From the NCBI GenBank assembly GCA_029946125.1, contig JAQSDX010000022.1, positions 1 through 53,641 of the forward strand: 53,641 nucleotides of DNA, read 5' to 3'. The notes beneath the pieces were generated by a model. The model saw only the letters and a list, made by a program, of their open reading frames with translations, ran no database searches and was not told where the DNA came from. The position numbers and the translations under genes were made by a program. This DNA is from Candidatus Methylobacter titanis (GTDB lineage: Bacteria; Pseudomonadota; Gammaproteobacteria; Methylococcales; Methylomonadaceae). Positions 53,531 through 53,641 of the stretch are shown one piece after another (position 1 is the stretch's first letter; the number at the start of each line of letters is the position of its first letter).

Positions 53531-53641
53531 TTACCCCGACCTAAAGGACGGGGCTTCTAACGTCAACGGCACGAGCAAGAACAGCGGATTTACGTCCCCT
53601 GACTTGGCTAACAGTGCCTCAGTTAGCAGTACCGGCGATTC
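53531..53641 (-). CDS. Possible C-terminal end of an IS200/IS605-type TnpB, cut by the window edge
   Basis: On the minus strand a frame open at the window end runs 36 codons to TAA at 53531, ending with VPLTLEAPSFRSG. The last codons form a hairpin CCCCG-A-CC-TAAA-GG-A-CGGGG (53534-53553). A GC-rich stem of this kind at the end of the coding frame resembles the right end of IS200/IS605 elements carrying tnpB. The catalytic parts lie outside the window, so this is tentative. Confidence 0.3.
   Translation of the reverse strand, partial: ESPVLLTEALLAKSGDVNPLFLLVPLTLEAPSFRSG

Noticed and set aside
1-53641. CRISPR arrays, tRNA and rRNA genes
   Set aside because: I looked for regularly spaced repeats and cloverleaf or rRNA signatures in the gaps and found none. 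Gaps are short and mostly explained by promoters, terminators or palindromic repeats.

Overview
The window reads as a bacterial chromosome segment, most likely from a gammaproteobacterium of the methanotroph/methylotroph type (Methylococcales-like). The evidence is indirect. There is a canonical ftsE-ftsX-rpoH block, a def-fmt-rsmB-DUF4390-ntrY-ntrX block, a gammaproteobacterial bioBFHCD operon, an NAD-dependent molybdenum formate dehydrogenase operon of the kind that ends C1 oxidation, and many REP-like hairpin repeats. No methane or methanol oxidation gene lies in the window, so the methylotroph assignment is inference.

Layout. 1-8.0 kb: the minus-strand fdsG-fdsB-fdsA-fdhD-fdsD operon for soluble NAD-linked formate dehydrogenase, a small lipoprotein gene, and plus-strand mobA, which makes the guanylated molybdenum cofactor this enzyme family uses. 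8.2-12.7 kb: argG, an unknown two-helix membrane protein, a small cytochrome c, cysG (siroheme) and a divergent TusA-like gene. 12.7-13.3 kb: a decayed IS110 transposase and palindromic repeats. 13.3-19.9 kb: a tightly coupled signalling operon (TonB-dependent receptor, YfiR-like periplasmic protein, CHASE8 hybrid histidine kinase, REC-GGDEF diguanylate cyclase). 20.1-24.3 kb: an accessory stretch with a trypsin/Calx-beta protein, an IS30 remnant, a membrane-fused aminopropyltransferase-like protein and a MITE-like element. 24.4-32.2 kb: def-fmt-rsmB-DUF4390-ntrY-ntrX, then rplM-rpsI. 32.4-37.8 kb: comF divergent from bioBFHCD. 37.9-40.3 kb: an unknown lipoprotein and a bacteriohemerythrin. 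40.6-46.7 kb: an aa3/caa3-type cytochrome c oxidase locus (coxB, coxA, small assembly protein, ctaG, coxC, DUF2909 on the other strand, SURF1, a Sco-like protein). 46.7-51.2 kb: heme A synthase fused in frame to FtsY, then ftsE, ftsX and rpoH. 51.4-53.6 kb: a TIGR02647 protein, an O-methyltransferase, a GGDEF protein and a possible IS200/IS605 end.

Main points of interest. (1) One open reading frame joins a complete eight-helix heme A synthase to the acidic linker and NG domain of the SRP receptor FtsY, exactly where the cox cluster meets the ftsYEX-rpoH cluster. (2) Structured palindromic repeats sit in frame inside three conserved genes (two copies in comF, one in ntrY, one in the aminopropyltransferase-like gene). 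Copies inside and outside genes differ by compensatory changes that keep the stems paired. (3) A near-perfect CIRCE operator lies just upstream of rpoH, suggesting HrcA control of sigma-32. (4) The NtrX-like regulator has a degenerate AAA+ domain without GAFTGA. (5) The receptor/YfiR/kinase/cyclase operon looks like an outer-membrane-to-c-di-GMP signalling chain.

I saw no tRNA, rRNA or CRISPR array. All calls come from reading the sequence. No database search was possible.
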